Shown here piece by piece: positions 7,079 through 14,679 of a stretch of DNA of 20,961 bases. A program made the translations under genes and the position numbers. The stretch comes from Bacteroidota bacterium (GTDB lineage Bacteria > Bacteroidota > Bacteroidia > Chitinophagales > Chitinophagaceae). Every line of letters starts with the position of its first letter. The stretch's first letter is position 1. The DNA is taken from contig JAEZDR010000107.1 in assembly GCA_023433265.1 (NCBI GenBank), forward strand, positions 1 to 20,961, given 5' to 3'. A model generated the notes under the pieces. The model saw only the letters and a program-made list of their open reading frames with translations, ran no database searches and had not been told where the DNA came from.

Positions 7079-8482
7079 ATGGACTACAGGATAGAAAAAG
7101 ACACTATGGGGGAAGTAAAAGTCCCCGCTCATGTATACTGGGGCGCTCAGACTCAGCGTAGCATAGAAAACTTTCGCATAGCGCAGGACATCAACAAAAT
7201 GCCAAAGGAAATAATCGAAGCCTTTGCCTACCTGAAGAAGGCTGCCGCGATTGCAAATCACGAACTTGGCGTTTTACCTGCCGATAAGAAAGATCTGGTA
7301 GCGCAGGTTTGCGACGAAATTCTAGCAGGCAAACTAAACGACCAGTTTCCTCTCGTAGTATGGCAAACAGGGAGCGGCACCCAAAGCAACATGAACGTGA
7401 ACGAGGTAGTAGCCTATCGCGCGCATGTAATCCATGGGGGGGCGTTGACAGATAAGGAAAAGGTGATCCACCCAAATGATGATGTCAACAAGTCTCAATC
7501 CAGTAACGACACCTTTCCTACGGCCATGCACATTGCTGCATACAAAATTCTGCTGGAGACCACAATCCCAGGTATAGAAAAGTTGAGGAACACTCTTGCT
7601 GCCAAGAGCAGGAAGTTTATGAACGTGGTAAAAATAGGCCGCACGCACTTTATGGATGCGACGCCGCTTACACTCGGACAGGAGTTCAGCGGTTATGTAT
7701 CGCAACTGGACCACGGATTAAAGGCGATTAGAAATACGCTGGAGCACCTCAGCGAACTTGCACTTGGTGGAACCGCTGTGGGTACAGGTATAAACACCCC
7801 GAAGGGTTATAGCGAACTTGTAGCCAAAAAAATAGCAGAGCTTACGAAACTACCTTTTGTTACGGCTGAAAATAAATTCGAAGCCCTTGCCGCCCATGAT
7901 GCGATTGTAGAAGCGCATGGCGCTTTGAAAACTGTTGCAGTAAGCCTGATGAAGATAGCTAATGACATAAGGATGCTTTCCTCTGGTCCGCGTTCAGGTA
8001 TTGGTGAAATATTCATTCCCGACAATGAACCGGGGTCTTCTATTATGCCGGGTAAGGTTAACCCAACACAGTGCGAGGCGCTGACCATGATAGCTGCACA
8101 GGTAATGGGTAACGACGTTGCAATAAACGTTGGAGGTTCCATGGGACATTTTGAACTGAATGTGTTTAAACCTGTAATGATTTACAACTTCCTGCACAGT
8201 GCAAGGCTGATAGGTGACGGGTGTGTAAGCTTTAATGACAGGTGCGCTGAGGGTATTGAACCCATTGAAGCCAACATTAAGAAGCACGTTGACAACTCGT
8301 TAATGCTGGTTACATCGCTAAATACTAAGATTGGGTATTACAAAGCTGCTGAGATTGCGCAGAAAGCGCACAAAGAAGGCACTACGCTGAAAGAGATGGC
8401 CGTTAAGCTTGGCTACCTCACAGAAGCAGAGTTCGACGAGTGGGTGGTACCTGCGAACATGGTAGGGGAGATAAAGCAATAG
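7079..8482 (+). CDS. fumC: fumarate hydratase, class II
   Basis: Iron-independent fumarase of the TCA cycle, interconverting fumarate and (S)-malate in the cytoplasm; active as a homotetramer in the family. The 467-residue length is normal. Visible landmarks are WQTGSGTQSNMNVNEV from residue 95; HPNDDVNKSQSSNDTFPTAM from 131; GRTH with the catalytic-diad histidine His190; and the mobile SS-loop signature GSSIMPGKVNP at 319-329. GSGTQSNMN and the SS loop separate it from aspartase and argininosuccinate lyase less sharply than a phylogeny would, but the overall match is to FumC rather than AspA. The ATG at 7079 begins MDYRIEKDTMGEVKVP, the usual N-terminus, and is placed 19 bases after a promoter box. 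A strong terminator follows, so it is probably monocistronic. Confidence 0.96.
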   Translation: MDYRIEKDTMGEVKVPAHVYWGAQTQRSIENFRIAQDINKMPKEIIEAFAYLKKAAAIANHELGVLPADKKDLVAQVCDEILAGKLNDQFPLVVWQTGSGTQSNMNVNEVVAYRAHVIHGGALTDKEKVIHPNDDVNKSQSSNDTFPTAMHIAAYKILLETTIPGIEKLRNTLAAKSRKFMNVVKIGRTHFMDATPLTLGQEFSGYVSQLDHGLKAIRNTLEHLSELALGGTAVGTGINTPKGYSELVAKKIAELTKLPFVTAENKFEALAAHDAIVEAHGALKTVAVSLMKIANDIRMLSSGPRSGIGEIFIPDNEPGSSIMPGKVNPTQCEALTMIAAQVMGNDVAINVGGSMGHFELNVFKPVMIYNFLHSARLIGDGCVSFNDRCAEGIEPIEANIKKHVDNSLMLVTSLNTKIGYYKAAEIAQKAHKEGTTLKEMAVKLGYLTEAEFDEWVVPANMVGEIKQ

Positions 8483-8496
8483 AACAACGAATCCTG

Positions 8497-8522
8497 AGCC
8501 GGCCCAAGTGCCGGCTTTTTTT
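8497..8522 (+). terminator. intrinsic terminator of fumC
   Basis: A 7-bp perfect stem, AGCCGGC (8497-8503) with GCCGGCT (8510-8516), has a 6-base loop and runs into seven Ts (8516-8522). It starts 14 bases after the fumC stop. Confidence 0.92.
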
Positions 8523-8603
8523 GTACCTGCCGATGAACAGATGGAAGTATTAGGAAAGCTCTTTTTGCCAATATGGCAGGAGGGGGAGAAAATAGGCTTA
8601 TAA

Positions 8604-8669
8604 CGCTATCAGTACGCTACCTCTAAGCTATCAGTAGGCTTTCACTACGCAGTCACTATGCAGTAACCC
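8604..8669. repeat. degenerate tandem repeat, 11-bp period, 6 units
   Basis: Consecutive 11-mers from 8604 are cgctatcagta, cgctacctcta, agctatcagta, ggctttcacta, cgcagtcacta and tgcagtaaccc. The phase is exact with no indel. A possible seventh, weaker unit precedes it (8593-8603, taggcttataa). The consensus is roughly nGCTaTCAsTA. It is not CRISPR: units are too short and have no spacers. Confidence 0.85.
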
Positions 8670-8684
8670 CCCTAAAACGAAGCA

Positions 8685-8737
8685 GGTTTATACACAGGAT
8701 TGCGGGTTTACGCACACGACCGGTTTGGTTATTCACA
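8685..8737 (+). promoter_or_regulatory. three direct repeats GGTTTAnnCACA, possible regulator sites
   Basis: GGTTTATACACA (8685-8696), GGTTTACGCACA (8705-8716) and GGTTATTCACA (8727-8737) recur 20 and 22 bp apart, about two helical turns, 68-120 bp upstream of the adhesin -7 box. This could be a set of activator sites; no known regulator motif is recognised. Confidence 0.4.
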
Positions 8738-8804
8738 AGAAAAATAGGGAAATTAACATCGGGTTATTGAGAAGGTTTAACAAGTACTGCCATAAATGGC
8801 AAGC

Positions 8805-8812
8805 TATCTTTG
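8805..8812 (+). promoter_or_regulatory. promoter -7 box of the adhesin gene
   Basis: TATCTTTG matches TAnnTTTG exactly. It lies downstream of the ATG at 8796 and 19 bases before the GTG at 8832. If it is used, the mRNA does not contain the ATG, so it bears directly on the start assignment of the gene. Confidence 0.6.
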
Positions 8813-8831
8813 TGTTTGTAGTTTACCCATT

Positions 8832-10697
8832 GTGTTACCTGTCCAAAAGGCTTTTACGCTTCTTATCCCCCTCCTGGCTTATTACAGCCTGGCAACAGCC
8901 CAATGCATTAAACCTTCGATAGCTAGCCCGTACTTCGAGAATTTTGAAACAGGCCTCGGTGGCTGGACGCCCGGAGGTGACAACGCTGACTGGGCTTACG
9001 GTACACCTTCAAAATCAATAATTAATGCCGCCGCAAGTGGCAGCAAATGCTGGATTACGGGCGGGCTTACCGGTAATGGATACAGCGCCCAGAATAGTTT
9101 TCTGCTAAGCCCCTGCTTCGACCTCACAGCGCTGACGACGCCCTATATTACTTTCAAAATTTTCTGGGATACAGAAAGGCAGTACGACGGCGGCAGCTTT
9201 CAATATTCTTTAAACGATGGGGTAACCTGGAACACGCTCGGTGCTGTAAATCCGGCCTGTCCTTCTGATAACTGGTTCAATACCACTAATATCAACGTTC
9301 TTGGGGCTGCGGGCTGGAGTGGAAATACGCTTCCCACAAGCCCTTGTACCGGCGGTGCCGGCGGAGGGAAAGGACAATGGGTTACAGCCAGGCATTCGCT
9401 CAATGCGCTGGCCGGTAAAGACAACGTGATGTTTCGCGTAAGGTTTGGTGCGGGTACGGTTTGCAATGATTATAACGGGATAGCCTTTGATGATGTCTAC
9501 ATCGGGAATGCACCACCCAATAACGCAGCCTTCTCGCATACCTGTACCAGCAGTAATGCCGTGAGTTTTAGTCCTTCATCCATAGCCTGCGGAAGCACGG
9601 TAGTGTGGAATTTCGGGGATGCAGCGTCGGGAGCTAACAATACCTCCACCCAGCTAAATGCCCAGCACAATTTCAGCGCACCGGGCAGCTATGAGGTTTC
9701 TCTTACTGTATCTCATCCATCCTTTGCTACAGTAAGCAGCACAACTACTATCCATATTGCAGCAGTAACGATTCTCATCAACCAACCTGTTTCTTGCAAC
9801 GGGCGTTCAGATGGTGCGCTGAAGGCTACCGTCACGGGCCCGGCCTTGCCCTATGCATTCACGTGGAATAACAATCCTGCAGCAAACACGGCTGCTATCA
9901 ATAATCTTTCAGCCGGCACCTACGAGGTAAAAGTAAGCGCCGCAGGCGCCTGCCCGGTTAGCACCAGCTTTAACCTTAGTGAGCCACAACCGTTGGTTGG
10001 CATTCCTAATATTACCCACCCCTCATGTAACCTGCCCAATGGCAGTATAGAAATTAGTACAAGCGGAGGCACAACTCCTTACAAATATTACTGGCAGCCA
10101 TCAGTTTCAAGCTCCTTCAAAGCTGAAAATCTTGCCCAGGGCAACTATACTATAAAGATCATCGATGAAAATGGCTGTAGCGACACAGCAACTGCTACAC
10201 TCACTAATGGCGGATCTTTGAGTATAAACCTGGGTGCCGACACCGTTATCTGTCCCGGTGAAACTCTATTGCTGGCTCCCGGGCCATTCAAGACCTTTCT
10301 TTGGCAGAATAGCAATACCGCACCCACATTTACCGTGAACAAAACAGGTAAGTTTTGGGTGAGGGTTACAGACGACAAGGGTTGCGAGGCTAGCGATACA
10401 ATCTCAGTAACTGTTAACTGCGACGATATTTATTTCCCTACAGCCTTCACCCCTAACAACGATGGCAGGAACGACTATTTTGGCGCTATCGGCAATACGG
10501 CTGCGGCCTCAAACTTCCGCCTGAACGTATACGACCGCTGGGGGAAGTTAGTCTTCAGCACCACCAACGTCGCTGCAAGGTGGAACGGGAACAGGAACGG
10601 GCTTTTACTGCCCGGCACCTATATCTATGTTGCCGACTATCTGTTGATTGGCAGGGGTCAAAGGAGGCAGCAGGGTACAATGGTGTTAATCCTATAA
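8832..10697 (+). CDS. secreted multidomain adhesin: PKD, SprB-like repeats, gliding-type (CHU_C, type B) C-terminal domain
   Basis: Large exported surface protein, about 621 residues from GTG 8832. The signal peptide runs from one Lys through FTLLIPLLAYYSL to ATAQ (cleavage near ATA/Q). The mature protein has an N-terminal beta-sandwich (FENFETGLGGW, then SLNDGVTWN, MAM/jelly-roll-like). A PKD-type domain follows (VVWNFGD, then APGSYEVSLTVSH), then two SprB-like repeats (LPYAFTWNN..LSAGTYEVKV; TTPYKYYW..LAQGNYTIKI). A further Ig-like segment (LGADTVICPGETLLL) leads to the roughly 90-residue gliding motility-associated C-terminal domain (FPTAFTPNNDGRNDYF, VYDRWGKLVF). That tail directs T9SS export and surface attachment. 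The longer ATG 8796 start would give 633 residues and an odd uncharged N-terminus, and it lies upstream of the promoter box. Ligand unknown. Confidence 0.85.
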   Translation: MLPVQKAFTLLIPLLAYYSLATAQCIKPSIASPYFENFETGLGGWTPGGDNADWAYGTPSKSIINAAASGSKCWITGGLTGNGYSAQNSFLLSPCFDLTALTTPYITFKIFWDTERQYDGGSFQYSLNDGVTWNTLGAVNPACPSDNWFNTTNINVLGAAGWSGNTLPTSPCTGGAGGGKGQWVTARHSLNALAGKDNVMFRVRFGAGTVCNDYNGIAFDDVYIGNAPPNNAAFSHTCTSSNAVSFSPSSIACGSTVVWNFGDAASGANNTSTQLNAQHNFSAPGSYEVSLTVSHPSFATVSSTTTIHIAAVTILINQPVSCNGRSDGALKATVTGPALPYAFTWNNNPAANTAAINNLSAGTYEVKVSAAGACPVSTSFNLSEPQPLVGIPNITHPSCNLPNGSIEISTSGGTTPYKYYWQPSVSSSFKAENLAQGNYTIKIIDENGCSDTATATLTNGGSLSINLGADTVICPGETLLLAPGPFKTFLWQNSNTAPTFTVNKTGKFWVRVTDDKGCEASDTISVTVNCDDIYFPTAFTPNNDGRNDYFGAIGNTAAASNFRLNVYDRWGKLVFSTTNVAARWNGNRNGLLLPGTYIYVADYLLIGRGQRRQQGTMVLIL

Positions 10698-10768
10698 CGC
10701 TGTTTCACTGCCACTGCGGCAATGCCTTGGCACTAAATGACTAAATTGCACAACTTTTTTGAGGTGGT

Positions 10769-12007
10769 ATGATTGAATACAACAGATTTACTTTGAGCAA
10801 CGGGTTGAGGGTTTTGGTACACGAAGACGCTTCTACACCTATGGCCGTCCTCGACATTCTCTACGACGTGGGTGCAAGGGATGAAAACCCCGGACGTACC
10901 GGTTTTGCTCATTTGTTTGAGCACCTCATGTTTGGCGGATCAATCAATATTGAAGATTACGACGAACCTTTACAACGCGCAGGAGGCGAAAACAACGCTT
11001 ACACTACTAACGACTTAACAAATTATTACTGCCAGCTTCCGGCCGAGAATATTGAAACTGCATTTTGGCTGGAAAGCGACCGTATGCTTTCCCTCGCTTT
11101 TAGTCAGAAAAGTCTTGATGTGCAGCGCAAAGTAGTTTGCGAAGAGTTCAAAGAACACTACATCAACAAGCCCTACGGTGATTTATGGCTAAAGATGCGT
11201 GATCTTGCCTATACCACACATCCGTATAAATGGATGACCATTGGCAAACAATTGAGCCATATAGAAGAAGCGCAACTGGAGGATGTGAAGCATTTCTTCT
11301 TCAAACACTACCGTCCCGTAAATGCTATCATGGTTATTGCCGGAAATGTTAAGACTGAGGAAATGAAAAGCCTTGCCGAAAAATGGTTTGGCGATATTGA
11401 ACCCGGCGAGAAATATAACCGCCACCTTCCCCAAGAGCCCCCACAAACAGAGAAGCGTGTATTGAAGATGGAAGCTAACGTGCCCGTGGACGCCTTTCTT
11501 AAAACATGGCATATGCCTGCAAGGCTCGACAAGGGTTACTATATATGCGACCTCATAACAGATATACTTGGCGGGGGTGGGTCATCGCGGCTGTTTCAAA
11601 CGCTTGTGAAAGAGAAAAAGCTTTTCAGTAACATAGATTGTTACCATTTTGGAACCATCGATCCAGGCCTCATTGCCATCGATGGTAAGCTGGTAAAAGG
11701 CGTAACCATGCAAGCTGCTGAGGAAGCTATAGAAGAAGTGTTAGAGAAGTTGAAGGGCGAGGTTATAACCGAGGCAGAGCTCCAAAAGGTAAAAAACAAA
11801 ACAGAGAGTACCATGGCTTTCGAAGACATGAGTATAATGAACCGCGCGAACAGTTTAGCTTATTACGAGCTACTGGGTGATGCAGACCTCATCAACCATG
11901 AACTCGCGAGGTACCAGGCCATTACCGTAGAAGAAATACACAGGTTCTCAAACGAAATATTCACCGAGGCTAACAGTAACCTGATTCAATACCACAGCAA
12001 TAATTAG
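10769..12007 (+). CDS. M16 family zinc peptidase, catalytic subunit
   Basis: 412-residue pitrilysin/insulinase-type metallopeptidase. The inverted zinc motif His48-x-x-Glu51-His52 lies in GFAHLFEHLMF, and the third ligand candidate, Glu125/Glu126, in VVCEEF, at the family's spacing. The second half has the non-catalytic domain pattern LGGGGSSRLFQTL. It resembles the short two-gene type (beta-MPP-like) and has no clear signal peptide, so it is probably cytoplasmic or periplasm-facing by another route; location is not certain. A purine-rich GAGGTGG sits just upstream of the ATG, unusual here. The stop is one base before the ATG of the inactive partner, so the pair is surely one operon and probably one heterodimer. 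Confidence 0.93.
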   Translation: MIEYNRFTLSNGLRVLVHEDASTPMAVLDILYDVGARDENPGRTGFAHLFEHLMFGGSINIEDYDEPLQRAGGENNAYTTNDLTNYYCQLPAENIETAFWLESDRMLSLAFSQKSLDVQRKVVCEEFKEHYINKPYGDLWLKMRDLAYTTHPYKWMTIGKQLSHIEEAQLEDVKHFFFKHYRPVNAIMVIAGNVKTEEMKSLAEKWFGDIEPGEKYNRHLPQEPPQTEKRVLKMEANVPVDAFLKTWHMPARLDKGYYICDLITDILGGGGSSRLFQTLVKEKKLFSNIDCYHFGTIDPGLIAIDGKLVKGVTMQAAEEAIEEVLEKLKGEVITEAELQKVKNKTESTMAFEDMSIMNRANSLAYYELLGDADLINHELARYQAITVEEIHRFSNEIFTEANSNLIQYHSNN

Positions 12008-12008
12008 C

Positions 12009-13289
12009 ATGTTAAACAGGAAGAATGCGCCCCATATTCACGACGCTGTAGATTTTTCGCTAACACTACATTCTCCCCAGCATTTCAAGCTCGACAACGG
12101 GGTTCCGGTGTATGCTATCAATGCAGGCACACAGGATGTGGTGTCGCTGGAGCTTGTTTTCTACGCGGGCAACTGGTACGAAGATCAAAATGTAATAGCA
12201 GCCTCTGCCAACTTTCTCATTAAGAATGGCACTTCCAAGAAAACAGCATACGAAATAAATGAAGACGTCGAGTTTTACGGCGCGCATTTCAACAGGGCTT
12301 GTTACAACGAAACAGCAAGCATTAGTTTACATTGCCTCAGCCGTCACCTGGACGACCTCCTGCCACTTATTACCGAGGTAATAACTGACGCAGTGTATCC
12401 CCAGGAAGAAATCGATATCTACCGGCAGAACCAAAAGCAGCGTTTAAAGGTTAACCTCAAAAAATGCGACTTTGTAGCCAACCGGCTCATTGACGAGTAC
12501 TTGTTTGGCATTAACCATCCTTATGGTAAATATTCTAACGAGGCTGACTACGACAAAATAACCCGCGAACAACTGATAGCTTTCTACCAACGCTATTACC
12601 TCAACGGTAAGCTTGTAGTATTTGCGGGAGGCAGGCTTCCTGCAAATTTTGAATACCTGCTTAACCAGGCTTTAGGCCACCTGCCTTTCAACAAGCAGGA
12701 ACAACCCCTTGTAAGTCATCCTATAACCCCGGTAGCGCAGAAGAAGTTTAAAATAATAAACGACAACGAAAGCGTGCAGGGCGCTATTAGGATTGCGAGA
12801 CCCTTTCCCAACAGGCATCATCCTCACTTTGTTCCGGTGCAGGTACTCAACAATATATTCGGCGGTTTCTTCGGCAGCCGGCTGATGAGTAACATCAGGG
12901 AAGATAAGGGCTACACCTATGGCATTCACAGCTACCTGCAGAATCACCTGCAGCAATGTGCATGGATGATATCAACCGAAGCAGGCAGGGATGTTTGCGA
13001 AGCCACTATCCGGGAGGTTTACAACGAAATGCAGATCCTCAGGAATGAAGTGGTAGACGAGGAAGAGCTAAACCTCGTGCGCAATTATATGTTGGGAACC
13101 ATATTGGGCGACCTTGATGGTCCGTTCCAGTTGATTTCACGTTGGAAGAATTACATCTTAAACGGCATAGACGAAAGCTATTTTTATAACACTATCCAAA
13201 TCATTAAAACCGTAAAGGCTGAGGAACTTAACGAGCTTGCGAAGACTTACTTGAACCCGGATGAATTTTACGAGCTGCTCGTAATATAG
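12009..13289 (+). CDS. M16 family peptidase-like, inactive partner subunit
   Basis: 426-residue M16-fold protein in which the zinc site is gone: where HxxEH belongs there is AASANFLIKNG (64-74), so it should not cleave by itself. The substrate-binding Arg/Tyr pair typical of the non-catalytic (alpha-MPP-like) subunit is kept in FGSRLMSNIREDKGYTYGI. The ATG follows the upstream stop after one base, so translation is likely coupled. By analogy with bacterial M16B pairs, the two should form a heterodimer that encloses and degrades or processes small peptides. The true substrate is unknown. Confidence 0.9.
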   Translation: MLNRKNAPHIHDAVDFSLTLHSPQHFKLDNGVPVYAINAGTQDVVSLELVFYAGNWYEDQNVIAASANFLIKNGTSKKTAYEINEDVEFYGAHFNRACYNETASISLHCLSRHLDDLLPLITEVITDAVYPQEEIDIYRQNQKQRLKVNLKKCDFVANRLIDEYLFGINHPYGKYSNEADYDKITREQLIAFYQRYYLNGKLVVFAGGRLPANFEYLLNQALGHLPFNKQEQPLVSHPITPVAQKKFKIINDNESVQGAIRIARPFPNRHHPHFVPVQVLNNIFGGFFGSRLMSNIREDKGYTYGIHSYLQNHLQQCAWMISTEAGRDVCEATIREVYNEMQILRNEVVDEEELNLVRNYMLGTILGDLDGPFQLISRWKNYILNGIDESYFYNTIQIIKTVKAEELNELAKTYLNPDEFYELLVI

Positions 13290-13306
13290 ACTGTTACAGC
13301 TTAAGG

Positions 13307-13336
13307 TTTGGTTGGGCTATATTGAACCTATCTTTG
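13307..13336 (+). promoter_or_regulatory. kbl promoter, TTTG-N18-TATCTTTG
   Basis: This is the most complete Bacteroidota promoter in the window: TTTG at 13307-13310, an 18-base spacer and TATCTTTG at 13329-13336. It ends 25 bases before the kbl ATG. It begins 17 bases after the M16 operon stop, so kbl is its own transcription unit. Confidence 0.8.
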
Positions 13337-13361
13337 TTTTAAAGCGATAAAATATTACCAT

Positions 13362-14561
13362 ATGAACAAGGCTTTTACTGAAAGATTAGCTAACGAGCTC
13401 CAGGAAATAGATAGCGCAGGACTCTTCAAACGCGAGCGTGTAATCAGCAGTCCCCAGGGCGCAGAAATAGAAGTGAACGGAAAGAAAGTGCTGAACTTCT
13501 GCGCAAACAATTACCTGGGTTTATCCTCCCATCCTAAAGTGATAGAAGCAGCAAAGAAATACGTTGATAACCGCGGCTACGGAATGAGCAGTGTGCGGTT
13601 TATCTGCGGCACACAGGACATTCATAAAGAGCTCGAGCAAAAGATTGCCAACTTCCTTGGCACGGAAGACACCATTCTTTACGTGGCAGCATTCGATGCT
13701 AACGGCGGTGTGTTTGAGCCTTTGTTCAACGAGCAGGATGCTATCATCAGCGATGAATTAAACCATGCATCAATCATAGACGGTGTAAGGCTGTGTAAGG
13801 CGCAACGCTACCGTTACAAGCACAACGACATGGCCGATCTTGAAGAACAATTGAAGGCAAGCGCAAACTTGCGTAGCCGTGTTATTGTTACAGACGGATC
13901 GTTTAGCATGGATGGTACTATCGCTCAACTCGATACCATTTGCGACCTCGCTGACAAGTACGATGCGGTCGTCATGATTGATGAGTCGCATTCATCAGGC
14001 TTTTTGGGTAAAACAGGTAGGGGCACACATGAATATCGCAATGTGATGGGAAGGATTGATATCATCACCGGTACCCTTGGTAAAGCGCTGGGTGGTGCAT
14101 CAGGCGGATTTACTTCAGGCAAAAAAGAAGTGATTGAAATGCTAAGGCAGCGAAGCAGGCCTTACTTGTTTTCTAATACGTTGGCGCCTTCTATTGTAGG
14201 GGCATCTATTGCTGTGCTGGACATGCTAAGCGAAACTACCGAGTTGCGCGACAAATTGGAAAGCAACACAAAATATTTCCGCAAGCAAATGACCGATGCA
14301 GGCTTTGATATCAAGCCTGGCGAACATCCTATAGTTCCGATTATGCTGTACGACGCAGTGATTGCGCAGCAATTCGCAGCGAAGCTTTTAGACGAGGGCA
14401 TTTATGTTATCGGGTTTTTCTTCCCGGTTGTACCCAAAGGAAAAGCCAGGATAAGGGTGCAGTTGAGTGCAGCGCACGAGAAGCAACACCTGGATAAAGC
14501 CATTGCTGCTTTCACTAAAGTAGGCAAGGAGTTGGGTGTTTTAAAAGAAGCCATGGTATAG
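13362..14561 (+). CDS. kbl: glycine C-acetyltransferase (2-amino-3-ketobutyrate CoA ligase)
   Basis: PLP enzyme of the alpha-oxoamine synthase family. It converts 2-amino-3-oxobutyrate plus CoA to glycine and acetyl-CoA, the second step of threonine breakdown. The 399 residues match KBL closely along their length: GLFKRERVISSPQ near the N-terminus; FCANNYLGL at 46-54; SVRFICGTQDIHKELEQ from 77; NHASIIDGVRLCKA at 134-147 with His135; and Asp207 in MIDESH. The PLP-binding Lys241 lies in TGTLGKALGGASGG. These features separate it from BioF and serine palmitoyltransferase, although relaxed specificity is possible. Threonine dehydrogenase, the usual partner, is not in the window. It has its own promoter and a strong terminator. 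Confidence 0.95.
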   Translation: MNKAFTERLANELQEIDSAGLFKRERVISSPQGAEIEVNGKKVLNFCANNYLGLSSHPKVIEAAKKYVDNRGYGMSSVRFICGTQDIHKELEQKIANFLGTEDTILYVAAFDANGGVFEPLFNEQDAIISDELNHASIIDGVRLCKAQRYRYKHNDMADLEEQLKASANLRSRVIVTDGSFSMDGTIAQLDTICDLADKYDAVVMIDESHSSGFLGKTGRGTHEYRNVMGRIDIITGTLGKALGGASGGFTSGKKEVIEMLRQRSRPYLFSNTLAPSIVGASIAVLDMLSETTELRDKLESNTKYFRKQMTDAGFDIKPGEHPIVPIMLYDAVIAQQFAAKLLDEGIYVIGFFFPVVPKGKARIRVQLSAAHEKQHLDKAIAAFTKVGKELGVLKEAMV

Positions 14562-14609
14562 GCTGGTAGATAAATACATGCAACCCGCCGGGGTCGCCAT
14601 AAAAATAAG

Positions 14610-14640
14610 AGGGTGGCTATACAGCCACCCTTTCTTTTTT
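14610..14640. terminator. bidirectional terminator between kbl and the stress-protein gene
   Basis: A 9-bp perfect stem, AGGGTGGCT (14610-14618) with AGCCACCCT (14623-14631), has a 4-base loop. TTTCTTTTTT follows on the plus strand. On the other strand the reverse complement of AAAAATAAG gives a T-rich exit, so it can serve both convergent genes. Confidence 0.88.
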
Positions 14641-14679
14641 CTCATGTGCTAATCAAACCAAATATAAGCCATTTCTCTA

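Larger units (their letters stand above)
8523..8804. other. long intergenic stretch with two repeat modules
   Basis: The gap between the fumC terminator and the adhesin promoter has no gene I can support. The plus-strand open frame that starts at 8725 shows no family features and runs through the promoter into the adhesin gene in another frame. The gap holds an 11-bp tandem array (8604-8669) and three direct GGTTTAnnCACA-like sites (8685-8737). Confidence 0.65.

Noticed and set aside
6782..7261. Minus-strand frame of 159 codons across the hydratase end and fumC start
   Set aside because: It overlaps two well-supported genes and the fumC promoter, and shows no recognisable domain.
10698..10768. 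Terminator after the adhesin gene (TGCC/GGCA hairpin near 10712-10725)
   Set aside because: The stem is only four pairs and no T run follows it.
13362..14561. Serine palmitoyltransferase or BioF instead of KBL, since sphingolipid-making Bacteroidota have close relatives
   Set aside because: GLFKRERVISSPQ, SVRFICGTQDIHKELEQ and NHASIIDGVRLCKA are KBL signatures along the whole length.
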